A stretch of 64,000 nucleotides of DNA. Source: an uncultured Acidobacteriota bacterium (lineage in GTDB: Bacteria; Acidobacteriota; Terriglobia; Bryobacterales; Bryobacteraceae). The DNA lies in contig CADEFT010000018.1 of NCBI GenBank assembly GCA_902826685.1, positions 78,961-142,960 on the forward strand, in the 5' to 3' direction. The position numbers and the translations under genes were made by a program. Each line of letters opens with the position of its first letter. Within the stretch, counting starts at the first letter, position 1. Positions 43,974 through 53,010 of the stretch are shown in pieces. Below the pieces are notes generated by a model that was not told the DNA's origin, ran no database searches, and was given only the letters and a program-made list of their open reading frames with translations.

Positions 43974-45257
43974 ATGCGAAACACGAGAACCGCACCCCTA
44001 CCTTACGGCTGGCAGCGCCCCGGCGTATCCCCTCATTGGATTCAGGCCGACCGGCTGCACGCGGCCACGCAGTTGGCGCCGTCCTTTGGAGGCTGGCAGC
44101 GCATCAGCTTCGCCATGGTCGTCCTGCTGGCGTTCTTCATTCCCTGGGGCGACATGGTGGTGCTGCCTTATGAAATTCAAGCCAGCCGCGTCTTCACCCT
44201 GGCCGCCGCCGCCGCGTGGCTGCTCCATCTCAAGGCCGGTCATCCGATGCGGCCGTTGCAGTTCAGCCACCGGATGCTGGCTCTGTTCGTACTATGGGCG
44301 CTGGCCAACGTGGTCTGGACCGTGGAACCGGAGCGCGCCGCACGCCGCGCGCTTTCCTATTGCCAGTTGTTCCTCGATCTCTGGGTCGTTTATCAATGTT
44401 CCGCTACCGTCCGCCACTACCGGCGGCTGCTGGGCGCCTACCTGCTCGGCTGCGGCGTGGCCTTCTCCGGGCTGGTCTACAACTTCCTGATCGGCGAGTT
44501 CCAGGGCGACGGCCGCTACACCGCGCCCGGCTTCGACCCTAACGATCTGGCCTGCACGCTCATCCTCGGCATTCCGGCCGCGTATTATCTGTCGTCGTCG
44601 GGTCCCCGCCGGTCGTGGATCAGTTGGCTCTACATTCCGTGCGCCGTACTCGCCTCGCTGTTGACGGCTTCGCGCGGCGCCCTTGTGGCGCTCGCCATCT
44701 GCGTCATCGCACCGCCCATTCTGACTTCGAAACTGTCGCTGCGCGCGATTCTGTCCTTCATCATCGTGACGGTGATCAGCGGCGGACTGCTGATGTTTTT
44801 CTGGAACGAGATCTCCTTCCGGCGCCTGTCGACCATCGGCGAGCAACTGGCCACGCGCGATTTGAATGGCCGCGTGGACATCTGGGAGCGCGGTTTCGCG
44901 GCCTTTCTGGAACATCCGGTGATGGGCGTCGGCGGCGGTGGATTCGGCAGCGCCGTGGGTTCCCGCAACCGCGAGCTGGCGGCTCATAACACGGCTCTGG
45001 GCGTACTGGTGGAACACGGCCTGATCGGACTGATGCTGTTTTCCGGCGCGATGCTGTCGCTGATTGCGCGCAATTGGCGGCGCCAGTGGCTCGAAGAGAA
45101 GATCTGGACGGTGACGCTGGCGGGCTGGACCGTGGCCGCTACCACGCTCAGTTGGGAGAACCGCGAAATCACGTGGCTGCTGTGGGGGTTGTGTTCGGGC
45201 GCGATCGCGCTGCAGGACGCCGCCAAAGCGCGGCTCGGGGGAGCGCGCCATGCCTAG
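43974..45257 (+). CDS. O-antigen polymerase/ligase family membrane protein (first)
   Basis: A 427-residue protein with about ten membrane helices. ATG 43974 is chosen because GGAG at 43962-43965 lies 8 bp upstream; an earlier TTG at 43902 lacks a site. The central periplasmic loop has SRGALVALA and then GRVDIWERGFAAF with GVGGGGF and HNTALGVLVEHG, the Wzy_C signature. It probably joins repeat units of the exopolysaccharide in the periplasm. Its end overlaps the next GT4 gene by 8 bp. Confidence 0.82.
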   Translation: MRNTRTAPLPYGWQRPGVSPHWIQADRLHAATQLAPSFGGWQRISFAMVVLLAFFIPWGDMVVLPYEIQASRVFTLAAAAAWLLHLKAGHPMRPLQFSHRMLALFVLWALANVVWTVEPERAARRALSYCQLFLDLWVVYQCSATVRHYRRLLGAYLLGCGVAFSGLVYNFLIGEFQGDGRYTAPGFDPNDLACTLILGIPAAYYLSSSGPRRSWISWLYIPCAVLASLLTASRGALVALAICVIAPPILTSKLSLRAILSFIIVTVISGGLLMFFWNEISFRRLSTIGEQLATRDLNGRVDIWERGFAAFLEHPVMGVGGGGFGSAVGSRNRELAAHNTALGVLVEHGLIGLMLFSGAMLSLIARNWRRQWLEEKIWTVTLAGWTVAATTLSWENREITWLLWGLCSGAIALQDAAKARLGGARHA

Positions 45258-46419
45258 AGTCACGTTTCTCACCACCGGCCTCGCCCTGGGCGGAGCCGAG
45301 ATGCAGGTTGTGCTGCTCGCCACCTCGCTCAAGCACCAGGGTTGGAAGCCGGAGGTGATCTCCATGATTCCTCCCGTGGCGCTGACCGAACCGCTCGCCG
45401 CCGAGTCGATCCCGGTGTTCGATCTCGGTATGCGGCGCGGCGTTCCGGATCCGCGCGGTCTGTTCCGGCTGCGGCGGCTTCTTCGTCAGTCGCGGCCGCA
45501 TGTGCTGCATTGCCACATGGTCCACGCCAATCTGCTCGGACGCGTGGCGCGGGCCTTGGCGCCGGTTCCGGTGGTCATCTCGACGGCGCATTCCATTCAG
45601 GAAGGCGGGCGCTGGCGCGATCTCGCCTACCGCCTGACCGATCCGCTTTGCGATCTGCTCACGCAGGTGAGCCAGGCGGGCGCCAAACGGTATTGCGCCG
45701 AGAATATTTCCGCCGAGCCGAAAACGGTGTGGCTTCCAAACGGCGTGGATCTGGCCCGCTTCCAGCCGGACGGCGAAGATCGCGAGCGCACGCGGGGCGA
45801 ACTCGAATGGCGGGACCGGTTCCTCTGGATCGCCGTCGGCAACCTGCGCGAGCCCAAGGATTATCCCAACATGCTGGCGGCCTTCGCCGCCGTGGTGAAG
45901 AAACGGCCGGAAGCTCGGCTGGCGATCGCGGGCGCGGGCCCGCTCGCCGCGAGCCTCGAAAGGCAGGCCGCGTCGCTTGGCCTGCCGGGCGCGGTGCGGT
46001 TCCTCGGCCAGCGCACCGATATCCCGCGGCTGCTGAGCGGCGCCGACGCCTACGTCCTCTCTTCGGCCTGGGAAGGAACGCCGATGGCGCTGCTCGAAGC
46101 CGCCGCCTGTTCCCTTCCGCTGGTGGCGACAGCGGTGGGCGGCAACACCGACGTGATCGAGGAAGGACACAACGGCCGGATGGTTCCCCCGCACAACCCT
46201 GCCAGGCTCGCCGAGGCCATGTTGGCGGTGATGGACATGCCGGCGGAACGCCGCGCCGCGATGGGCGCCGCCGCCCGCGCCAAAGCCGAGAAGAATTACG
46301 GCCACCGGGCCATCGTGGCCAAGTGGGACAACATCTATCGCCAATTGCTGTCGGTCAAAGCGTCCGAATCGCGGCAATCGGGCGGCGGCGGTTTCCTGCC
46401 AAGCCGGCTCCGTCCGTAA
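45250..46419 (+). CDS. GT4 family glycosyltransferase (first of two)
   Basis: A 389-residue GT-B enzyme. The N-terminal domain starts TTGLALGGAEMQV, with HCHMVHANLLGR near residue 88; the C-terminal domain holds the nucleotide-sugar E-x7-E motif in SAWEGTPMALLEAAACS (about residues 276-292) after DAYVLS. It adds a sugar from a nucleotide donor to the lipid-linked repeat unit in the cytoplasm. Donor unknown. Confidence 0.87.
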   Translation: MPRVTFLTTGLALGGAEMQVVLLATSLKHQGWKPEVISMIPPVALTEPLAAESIPVFDLGMRRGVPDPRGLFRLRRLLRQSRPHVLHCHMVHANLLGRVARALAPVPVVISTAHSIQEGGRWRDLAYRLTDPLCDLLTQVSQAGAKRYCAENISAEPKTVWLPNGVDLARFQPDGEDRERTRGELEWRDRFLWIAVGNLREPKDYPNMLAAFAAVVKKRPEARLAIAGAGPLAASLERQAASLGLPGAVRFLGQRTDIPRLLSGADAYVLSSAWEGTPMALLEAAACSLPLVATAVGGNTDVIEEGHNGRMVPPHNPARLAEAMLAVMDMPAERRAAMGAAARAKAEKNYGHRAIVAKWDNIYRQLLSVKASESRQSGGGGFLPSRLRP

Positions 46420-46439
46420 ACGGGGAAGGATTGAAGCAC

Positions 46440-47024
46440 ATGGAACGTATCGCCAAACGAATCCTTGACGCCGCCGCCGCCGCCATCGCCCTGGCGCTCC
46501 TGAGCCCGGTGTTGGCGGCGACCGCACTCGCCGTGCGTCTGTCCTCGCCTGGCCCCGTCGTTTTTCGCCAGCGGCGGCTGGGACTCAACGGCGTGCCGTT
46601 CGAGATCTTGAAATTTCGCACGATGGCCGACGGCGCCGGTGAGTTGCGCAACCCGGATGGGTCCGCCTTCAGCGGCTCGGGCGACCCGCGAGTGACTCCG
46701 CTCGGCCGCTTCCTGCGATCGAGCAGCCTGGACGAGCTGCCGCAGTTGTGGAACGTCCTGCGGGGCGATATGAGCCTGGTGGGGCCGCGGCCGGACCAGG
46801 TGGATCAGATGCGCTACTACCGCGGCCATGAATTCCGCAAGCTGGCCGCGCGTCCCGGCATCACCGGACTCGCCCAGATCCGCGGACGCAACAGTATCTC
46901 CTGGGAGGCGCGCAAACAGCTCGACATCGAGTACGTCGACGGCTGGTCGTTCGGGCTCGACTGCGGCCTGCTGCTCGAAACCGTGCCCTACGTTCTGGCC
47001 CGGCGGGGCGTGAATCAGAAATGA
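46440..47024 (+). CDS. Initiating sugar transferase (short PglC/WcaJ-catalytic type)
   Basis: A 194-residue phosphoglycosyl transferase. ATG 46440 has a GGAAGGA site 9 bp upstream. A single N-terminal membrane hairpin (residues 6-32) precedes FEILKFRTM, the catalytic Asp-Glu in SSLDELPQLWNVLRGDMS (about residues 96-113) and VGPRP, then ARPGITGLAQIRGRN. It starts repeat-unit synthesis by moving a phospho-sugar to undecaprenyl phosphate. The larger N-terminal membrane domain of WcaJ/WbaP is absent here. Confidence 0.88.
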   Translation: MERIAKRILDAAAAAIALALLSPVLAATALAVRLSSPGPVVFRQRRLGLNGVPFEILKFRTMADGAGELRNPDGSAFSGSGDPRVTPLGRFLRSSSLDELPQLWNVLRGDMSLVGPRPDQVDQMRYYRGHEFRKLAARPGITGLAQIRGRNSISWEARKQLDIEYVDGWSFGLDCGLLLETVPYVLARRGVNQK

Positions 47025-47035
47025 AGGAATCGAAC

Positions 47036-48220
47036 ATGCGCGTACGTGTTCTGCACATCGTCGGAGATTCAAAGTTCGGCGGCGCCTCGCTCGGCATCAC
47101 GCGGCTGGCGTCGTTCTGGAACTCGCAAGGGTGGCAGGTCAAGATCCTCACCACCGATGAAAGCATGCGCCGCGAGGCCGGAGCGCGCGGGATCGACACG
47201 GTCCCACTCGACTGCATCTGGCGCGACATCCATATCGCGCGCGATCTGAAGGGGCTGTGGCGGCTCTACCGCTATCTGCGGAAGGAACGCTTCGACGTCA
47301 TCCACACGCACACCACCAAGGCCGGCTTCGTTGGCAGGCTGGCGGGGCTGCTGGCCGGCGCGCCGCTGGTGATTCACACCGCGCATGGGTTTGCCTTCCA
47401 CGAACGCTCGCCGTGGTGGAAGATCGCGTTCTATGTGGCGCTCGAGCGGATCGCCTCGGCTGGCTGCGCCCGCGTGGTCGCCGTGAGCAATTTCCACAAA
47501 ACGTGGGGCATCCGGCTCGGCATCGCGCCGGCCGGAAAGATCCTCTCCATTCCCAACGGCATTCCCGATTGCCCGGCGCCCGCGGCGGGCGAAGTGGAAG
47601 CTCTCAAGCGCGCGGCCGGAGCCGGCGACGGGGAACTGGTGATCTTTACACCCGGCCGGCTGGCCGCCGAGAAGGGGCTCGAAGAGCTGCTCGACGCGCT
47701 GGTCGTGGTCAAGGCCGCCGGACTTCGTTTCAAATGCCTGATCGCGGGCGACGGCCCGCTGAGGCCGGAGCTTGAGCGGCGCATCGCCGAGCGCGGTCTC
47801 ACCGCCGACGCGCTGCTGCTCGGCTTCCGGTCCGACGTGACCGCGCTGGTCCACGCCGCCGACATCGTGGCGCTGCCCAGTTGGCGCGAGGGCCTTTCGA
47901 TCGCTCTGCTCGAATCGATGTCGGCCGGGCGCGCCATCGTGTCGACGGCCATTGGATCCACTCGCGAGGCGACCGCCGAAGGCTACGCCGCGGTTCTGGT
48001 CGGTCCCGGAGACGTCCAGGCTCTCGCCTCTTCGCTTCTCAAGCTTGGCGGCGACCCCGGGCTTCGCGCCGCGCTCGGTGCCGCCGCGGCGGAAATTTTT
48101 GCCAAGCGCTACAACCTGGCGCGCATGCTGGACGACTACCACCAGCTTTATCTCGAGTTACTGAAGGAGAAGAACGTTGCGCAGTCATTTTCTACCCTAC
48201 TGCCTTCCACAGATCGGTGA
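47036..48220 (+). CDS. GT4 family glycosyltransferase (second)
   Basis: A 394-residue GT-B enzyme from ATG 47036 (AAGGA 7 bp upstream). N-terminal VLHIVGDSKFGGASLGITRL, then HTHTTKAGFVGRLAG and HTAHGFAFHE (about residues 88-122); the C-terminal half has FTPGRLAAEKGLEEL and the E-x7-E donor motif in SWREGLSIALLESMSAG. It adds a sugar to the growing lipid-linked unit. Its last 44 bp overlap the aminotransferase gene in another frame. Confidence 0.86.
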   Translation: MRVRVLHIVGDSKFGGASLGITRLASFWNSQGWQVKILTTDESMRREAGARGIDTVPLDCIWRDIHIARDLKGLWRLYRYLRKERFDVIHTHTTKAGFVGRLAGLLAGAPLVIHTAHGFAFHERSPWWKIAFYVALERIASAGCARVVAVSNFHKTWGIRLGIAPAGKILSIPNGIPDCPAPAAGEVEALKRAAGAGDGELVIFTPGRLAAEKGLEELLDALVVVKAAGLRFKCLIAGDGPLRPELERRIAERGLTADALLLGFRSDVTALVHAADIVALPSWREGLSIALLESMSAGRAIVSTAIGSTREATAEGYAAVLVGPGDVQALASSLLKLGGDPGLRAALGAAAAEIFAKRYNLARMLDDYHQLYLELLKEKNVAQSFSTLLPSTDR

Positions 48221-49385
48221 GGAGGAGATCGCCGAAGTTGTCGACAGCCTCCGCTCCGGCTGGGTCACCACCGGCCCCAAGGTGAAGAAGTTCGAAGCGG
48301 CCTTCGCCGAATACGTGGGCGTGGCCGAGGCCGTGGCGGTGAATTCCTGCACCGCCGCCCTGCACCTGTCGCTGGCCGCCGGGGGCATCGGTCCCGGGGA
48401 TGAAGTGATCGTTCCCACCATAACTTTCTGCGCCACCGCCAACGTCGTGGTGCATCTCGGCGCGCGACCCGTTCTCGCCGACGTCGATGAGAACGGACTC
48501 ATCGACACCGCCCGGCTCGAACGTCTGGTGACGCCGCGCACCAAGGCCGTCATTCCCGTTCATTACGCCGGACAGAGCTGCAATCTGGAAGCGATCGCTT
48601 CGTTTGCGCGCAGCCACAATCTGTTCGTGGTCGAGGATTGCGCGCACGCCGTGGGCGCTCTTCACCATGGCCGTCCCATCGGGGCGGCGGGCAACGCGGC
48701 CGCCTTCAGTTTTTACGCCACCAAGAACATGACTACGGGCGAAGGCGGCATGGTGACCACCGACGACCGCGACTTCGCCGCCCGCGTGCGCCGGCTGGCC
48801 CTTCATGGCATGAGCCGCGACGCCTGGAAGCGGTACTCGGAAACCGGCACCTGGTATTACGAGGTGCTCGAAGCCGGCTACAAGTGCAACATGACCGATA
48901 TTCAGGCTTCGCTCGGTCTCCATCAGTTGAGGCGTCTGGACGAGTTCGTATTCCGCCGCCGCGCCCTCGCGGCCCACTACGATGAGTCCTTCGCCGATCT
49001 GGCGGAAATCGAACGCCCGCGGCAGTTGCCGGGCCGTCATCACGTCTATCATCTCTATCCGGTCCGGATTCGCGAGAAGGCGCTGGGCATGGATCGCGCC
49101 GCCTTCATCGACGAACTGACGCGGCGGAAAATCGGCGCCAGCGTGCACTTCATCCCACTGCACCGCCATCCGTTCTACCAGACCGCCTACGGCTATAAGC
49201 CGGAGCAATTTGAAGGCGGCGAGAAGTATTACCGCGGGCTGCTGTCGCTGCCGCTCTATCCGCGCATGACCGGCGAGGACGCCGCCGACGTTGTGGAGGC
49301 GGTGCGCGAAATCGTGCTCGAAGCCCGCGGCAGGAATCGGGCCGCTCAACCGGCGGCTGTCGGAGAGGAGGCATTGGCACAATGA
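48177..49385 (+). CDS. DegT/DnrJ/EryC1/StrS aminotransferase
   Basis: A 402-residue PLP enzyme. The start is TTG 48177, with AAGGAG at 48164-48169 placed 7 bp upstream. Conserved parts: SGWVTTGPKVKKFEAAFA, NSCTAALHLSLAA, VEDCAHAVGA (PLP-binding Asp) and the PLP Lys in FYATKNMTTGEGG (about residue 183). It aminates a keto nucleotide-sugar to build an amino sugar of the polysaccharide. The next gene starts on its stop (ATGA). Confidence 0.88.
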   Translation: MRSHFLPYCLPQIGEEEIAEVVDSLRSGWVTTGPKVKKFEAAFAEYVGVAEAVAVNSCTAALHLSLAAGGIGPGDEVIVPTITFCATANVVVHLGARPVLADVDENGLIDTARLERLVTPRTKAVIPVHYAGQSCNLEAIASFARSHNLFVVEDCAHAVGALHHGRPIGAAGNAAAFSFYATKNMTTGEGGMVTTDDRDFAARVRRLALHGMSRDAWKRYSETGTWYYEVLEAGYKCNMTDIQASLGLHQLRRLDEFVFRRRALAAHYDESFADLAEIERPRQLPGRHHVYHLYPVRIREKALGMDRAAFIDELTRRKIGASVHFIPLHRHPFYQTAYGYKPEQFEGGEKYYRGLLSLPLYPRMTGEDAADVVEAVREIVLEARGRNRAAQPAAVGEEALAQ

Positions 49386-50959
49386 GAGAATCCTTGAAAT
49401 CGCTGGACTGGCGCGAGATCGCGCCGCGCGTGGCCGCCGATCTGGTCATGGTTCACATGGCCGCCATCGTGGCGCTGGCGTTTGCCGTGTTCATGGGGCG
49501 CGGCGATGGGGCGCACTTCGCCGAAGTCGTGGAAGGCTTACGCCACTACTATTTATTCACGTTCGCGCCGCTATCGGCCGTCTTTCCGGCCGTGTTTTCG
49601 CTCACCGGGTTCTATACGCGGTCGCGCACCTACCAGCCGCGCTTCAAATGGACGACGCTGGCGCGCGGGGCCACGGTCGCCACACTGGTTTTCGTCTTCT
49701 GCAACTTCCTGACGACGCGCGGGGCCACGCTGCCGCGCAGTTCCGCTATCGCCTTCGTTCTGCTGGTGAACGGGCTGACGATCGGATCGCGGATCCTCAA
49801 ATCCGCGCTCGCGGCGGCTCCGCCGCGCTCGAACCCGCCGGCGTTCTCGGTCGTATCGAATTTCACCAAATCCGACGAGCCGGTGCTCATCATCGGGGGC
49901 GGCGGCTACATCGGCTCGATTCTGTGCCGCAAGCTGCTGGCGGAAGGACGCCGCGTGCGGCTGCTGGACAGCTTCGTCTACGGCAACTCGGCGGTACGGG
50001 ATCTTTTCGGCCATCCGCGGTTTGAACTCGCCATCGGCGATTGCCGCAATATTCAAAGCGTAGTGTCGTCGGTCAACGGAGCGGGCGCCATCATTCACCT
50101 CGCGGCCATCGTCGGCGACCCCGCTTGCGAACAGGATCGCGGCTCGGCGCTTGAGATCAACTACGCCGCCACCCGCATGGTTCTCGAAATCGCCAAAGGC
50201 TATGGCGTCGAGCGCTTCGTCTTCGCTTCGTCCTGTTCGGTGTATGGGGAAACCGATGAGTACGTCGATGAGCGTTCGGCCGTGGGCCCCATCTCGCTCT
50301 ACGCCCAGACCAAGGTCGATAGCGAACAGGCGTTGCTACAGGCGCGGGGCGGAAAATTTCATCCCACCATCCTGCGGCTGGCCACCGTGTTCGGCAACAG
50401 CTACCGGCCGCGCTTTGACCTGGTGGTGAACCTGCTGACGGCCAAGGCGCTGCAGGAAGGCGTCATCACGCTCTACAACGGCCAGCAGTGGCGTCCGTTC
50501 ATCCACGTCGCCGACGTGGCCGACGGCTTTATCGCCGCGCTCAACGCCCCCTTGAGCGTCGTCAGCGGCGAGACCTACAACCTGGGCGATTCCCGGCTCA
50601 ACTACACCCTGACGCAAGTGGCCGCAGTCATCCAGAAACTGGTGCCGGGCACGCGCGTCGAAGAGATCGAGAATCCCGACAAACGCAACTACCGCGTCTG
50701 CTTCGATAAGATTCAGCGCGATCTCGGCTTCCAGTGCCAGACTACGCTTGAGGCCGGTGTCCAGGATCTGCTCGAAGCGCTGCGCTCGAAGAAAATTGCC
50801 AACTACACCGACGCGCAGTATCACAATCAGCGGTTCCTCAAGTCGGCCGGGCGGCTGATCTCGAAACAGGAGATCGACAGCCAGGTTATGGCCGCCTTCG
50901 CCGTCGCCTTGGAGAATCAGCAGCATGGCGCCGTCAACGTGGAATCGCGCGTTCGCTGA
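49382..50959 (+). CDS. Fusion of a four-helix membrane domain with a nucleotide-sugar epimerase/dehydratase
   Basis: A 525-residue protein in two parts. Residues 1-145 have about four membrane helices like the N-terminal domain of CapD/PglF or WcaJ proteins. Residues 165-525 form an extended SDR: GGGGYIGS (about 172-179), a SSCSVYG strand and the Tyr-Lys pair in SLYAQTKVDSEQ (about 307). The SDR half is more like UDP-glucose 4-epimerase-type enzymes than PglF dehydratase, and ends in a charged tail. It would hold nucleotide-sugar modification at the inner membrane beside the EPS machinery. Confidence 0.8.
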   Translation: MRESLKSLDWREIAPRVAADLVMVHMAAIVALAFAVFMGRGDGAHFAEVVEGLRHYYLFTFAPLSAVFPAVFSLTGFYTRSRTYQPRFKWTTLARGATVATLVFVFCNFLTTRGATLPRSSAIAFVLLVNGLTIGSRILKSALAAAPPRSNPPAFSVVSNFTKSDEPVLIIGGGGYIGSILCRKLLAEGRRVRLLDSFVYGNSAVRDLFGHPRFELAIGDCRNIQSVVSSVNGAGAIIHLAAIVGDPACEQDRGSALEINYAATRMVLEIAKGYGVERFVFASSCSVYGETDEYVDERSAVGPISLYAQTKVDSEQALLQARGGKFHPTILRLATVFGNSYRPRFDLVVNLLTAKALQEGVITLYNGQQWRPFIHVADVADGFIAALNAPLSVVSGETYNLGDSRLNYTLTQVAAVIQKLVPGTRVEEIENPDKRNYRVCFDKIQRDLGFQCQTTLEAGVQDLLEALRSKKIANYTDAQYHNQRFLKSAGRLISKQEIDSQVMAAFAVALENQQHGAVNVESRVR

Positions 50960-52055
50960 CGGCGGAGAGGGGAGATGGTGGCTGTACCTGGCGCTTGCCG
51001 GATCGGCCACCATGATCGTCTGGGTGAAAGCCGCCTGGCCGCTGCTGCTGTTGCAGGCGCTGCTGCTTACGGTGACGGCCGCGCTCGCCGCTGGTGGATC
51101 GCTGCGGTTTCACCTGGCCGCCGCGCTCCCGTTCACCGCCATCGCCTTGTGGGGTACGCTGCAACTGGCCGCCGGATCCACGGCCGAGGCCTCGGCCACG
51201 GTCGAGGCTTGTCTGTTCTGGACCGCTCTCGCCGCCCTGGCCTTGATTTGCCGGTGGACCGGAGCCGGGCCCGGCCTGCTGAAACGCGCCGCGCCCTTCG
51301 CCGGTGCGCTCATCGCCATCGGACTGGCCCAGTTCTTCACCTCCAAGGGCGACATCTTCTGGCTTTGGCCTTCGGGCAACTATGAAGTCTTCGGCCCGTT
51401 TCAGAGCCGCAACAACTTCGCTTCCTTCGTTCTACTCTTTCTGCCCTATTTCCTCTGGCGTGCGCTTGAGCGCAGCCACGCCCCCTCGGCCCTGCTGGCC
51501 GCCCTCTCAACGGGCGCCATCGCCGGATCCGGTTCCCGCGCGGGCACCGCTCTCGCCATCGCCGAAATTCTCACCGTCCTGTGCCTGTGCCGGCGCAACC
51601 GCGTGTGGACGATCCGCATCGCCATCCTCACCGCCTGCGTCGTCGCCGTGTCCGGGTGGGAGATTCTGGGCCGCAAGATCTTCGATCGCAATCCCATGGC
51701 GCACCGCCGCGAGATGATGCAATCGGCCCTTGCGCTTACCCTCGAACGCCCGTTCGGCGGATACGGCCTCGGAACCTTCACCACCGTCTATCCCTCACAG
51801 GCGCGGTTCGACGCCGGCACTTTCGTCAATCACGCCCACAACGAATGGCTGCAATGGTCCACCGAAGGCGGCCTGCCGCTCGCCCTCGCCATGCTGGCGC
51901 TTACCGGACACACGATCTTCCGCCTGCGCCACACGCCCTGGGCGATCGGCCTTGCCGCCGTCGCGCTGCACGCCCTGGTCGACTATCCGTTCGTGCGTTT
52001 CGGGCTTGCCGTCTGGATCGTGACGATCGCCGCGGCCGGTACGCAGCGCGAGTAA
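50925..52055 (+). CDS. O-antigen polymerase/ligase family membrane protein (second)
   Basis: A 376-residue protein with about ten hydrophobic helices. It starts inside the previous gene (35-bp overlap) with GGAG 10 bp before ATG 50925. The signature loop contains GPFQSRNNFASFVLL, GSGSRAGTAL and, near residue 280, GYGLGTFTTVYPSQ and NHAHNEWLQWSTEGG, the Wzy_C pattern. A second such protein in one locus suggests either polymerase plus ligase, or two polymers. Confidence 0.82.
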   Translation: MAPSTWNRAFADGGEGRWWLYLALAGSATMIVWVKAAWPLLLLQALLLTVTAALAAGGSLRFHLAAALPFTAIALWGTLQLAAGSTAEASATVEACLFWTALAALALICRWTGAGPGLLKRAAPFAGALIAIGLAQFFTSKGDIFWLWPSGNYEVFGPFQSRNNFASFVLLFLPYFLWRALERSHAPSALLAALSTGAIAGSGSRAGTALAIAEILTVLCLCRRNRVWTIRIAILTACVVAVSGWEILGRKIFDRNPMAHRREMMQSALALTLERPFGGYGLGTFTTVYPSQARFDAGTFVNHAHNEWLQWSTEGGLPLALAMLALTGHTIFRLRHTPWAIGLAAVALHALVDYPFVRFGLAVWIVTIAAAGTQRE

Positions 52056-52104
52056 ATCCTAATCCCTATCGACTTTCAGGTGTTTGCCGCGCTATACTGC
52101 CTTC

Positions 52105-53007
52105 ATGCGCAGTCTGTCGCATCTCCGGGCGCTTGAGGCCGAGTCGATCCATATTTTCCGCGAAGTGGTGGCCGAGTTTGCCAAGCCCGTCATGCTGTAT
52201 TCGATCGGGAAAGATTCCTCGGTCATGCTAAGGCTGGCGCAGAAGGCGTTCCATCCGGCCCCCATGCCGTTTCCCCTACTGCACGTCGATACGACGTATA
52301 AGTTCCGGGAAATGATTGAGTTCCGGGACTGGTATCCGGCCTCGATCGGCTGTGAGTTGCGGGTGCACACCAACCGCGAGGCCGTGGCGGCCGGGGCCAG
52401 CCCGATCGCCCTGGGAACGTCGAAATGCTGCGGTCTGTTGAAGACGCGCGCGTTGCTCGATGGCCTGGAAGCCGGCGGCTACGACGCGGCTTTCGGCGGG
52501 GCCCGCCGCGACGAGGAAAAGTCGCGCGCCAAGGAACGCATCTATTCCTTTCGCGACCAGCAGGGTCAATGGGATCCCAAGAACCAGCGTCCCGAGTTGT
52601 GGAATCTCTATAACTCGCGCGTCGATAAAGGGCAGTCGATCCGCGTCTTTCCCCTTTCCAACTGGACCGAACTCGATGTGTGGCACTACATCCACCTCGA
52701 GAACATTCCGGTCGTCCCGCTCTATTTCGCCAAGGTTCGCGACATGATCGTGCGGCGGGAGTCGCTGATTCCGCCGGAACATAACGTGCTGCCGCTGTTG
52801 CCGGACGAGAAGCCGCAGCCGGTGCTGTGCCGCATGCGCAGCCTCGGCTGCACGCCCTGTACCGGCGCCATCCGGTCGGCCGCCGACACGGTGCCCAAGA
52901 TCATCGAAGAGTTGCTCAGCTTCCGCCGGTCGGAGCGCGAGAACCGCATCATCGACCACGACCAGGAAGGCTCGATGGAGTTGAAAAAACGCGAGGGCTA
53001 CTTCTAA
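52105..53007 (+). CDS. cysD: Sulfate adenylyltransferase subunit 2 (CysD)
   Basis: A 300-residue protein of CysD length. ATP pyrophosphatase PP-loop YSIGKDSSV at residues 32-40; GGARRDEEKSRAKER (about 132-146) and the C-terminal LGCTPCTGAI (about 250) are further CysD signatures. With CysN it makes adenosine 5'-phosphosulfate (APS) from ATP and sulfate. It opens the cysD-cysN-cysH-TSUP operon, with 3 bp to cysN. Confidence 0.95.
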   Translation: MRSLSHLRALEAESIHIFREVVAEFAKPVMLYSIGKDSSVMLRLAQKAFHPAPMPFPLLHVDTTYKFREMIEFRDWYPASIGCELRVHTNREAVAAGASPIALGTSKCCGLLKTRALLDGLEAGGYDAAFGGARRDEEKSRAKERIYSFRDQQGQWDPKNQRPELWNLYNSRVDKGQSIRVFPLSNWTELDVWHYIHLENIPVVPLYFAKVRDMIVRRESLIPPEHNVLPLLPDEKPQPVLCRMRSLGCTPCTGAIRSAADTVPKIIEELLSFRRSERENRIIDHDQEGSMELKKREGYF

Positions 53008-53010
53008 TCC

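Noticed and set aside
45342..46439. N-terminal extension of the initiating sugar transferase
   Set aside because: The frame is open upstream but overlaps the GT4 gene entirely; the SD and membrane hairpin place the true start at 46440.
52056..52104. Riboswitch (SAM or T-box type) upstream of cysD
   Set aside because: Only 49 bp separate the EPS locus from cysD, too short for these elements, and no conserved core was seen.
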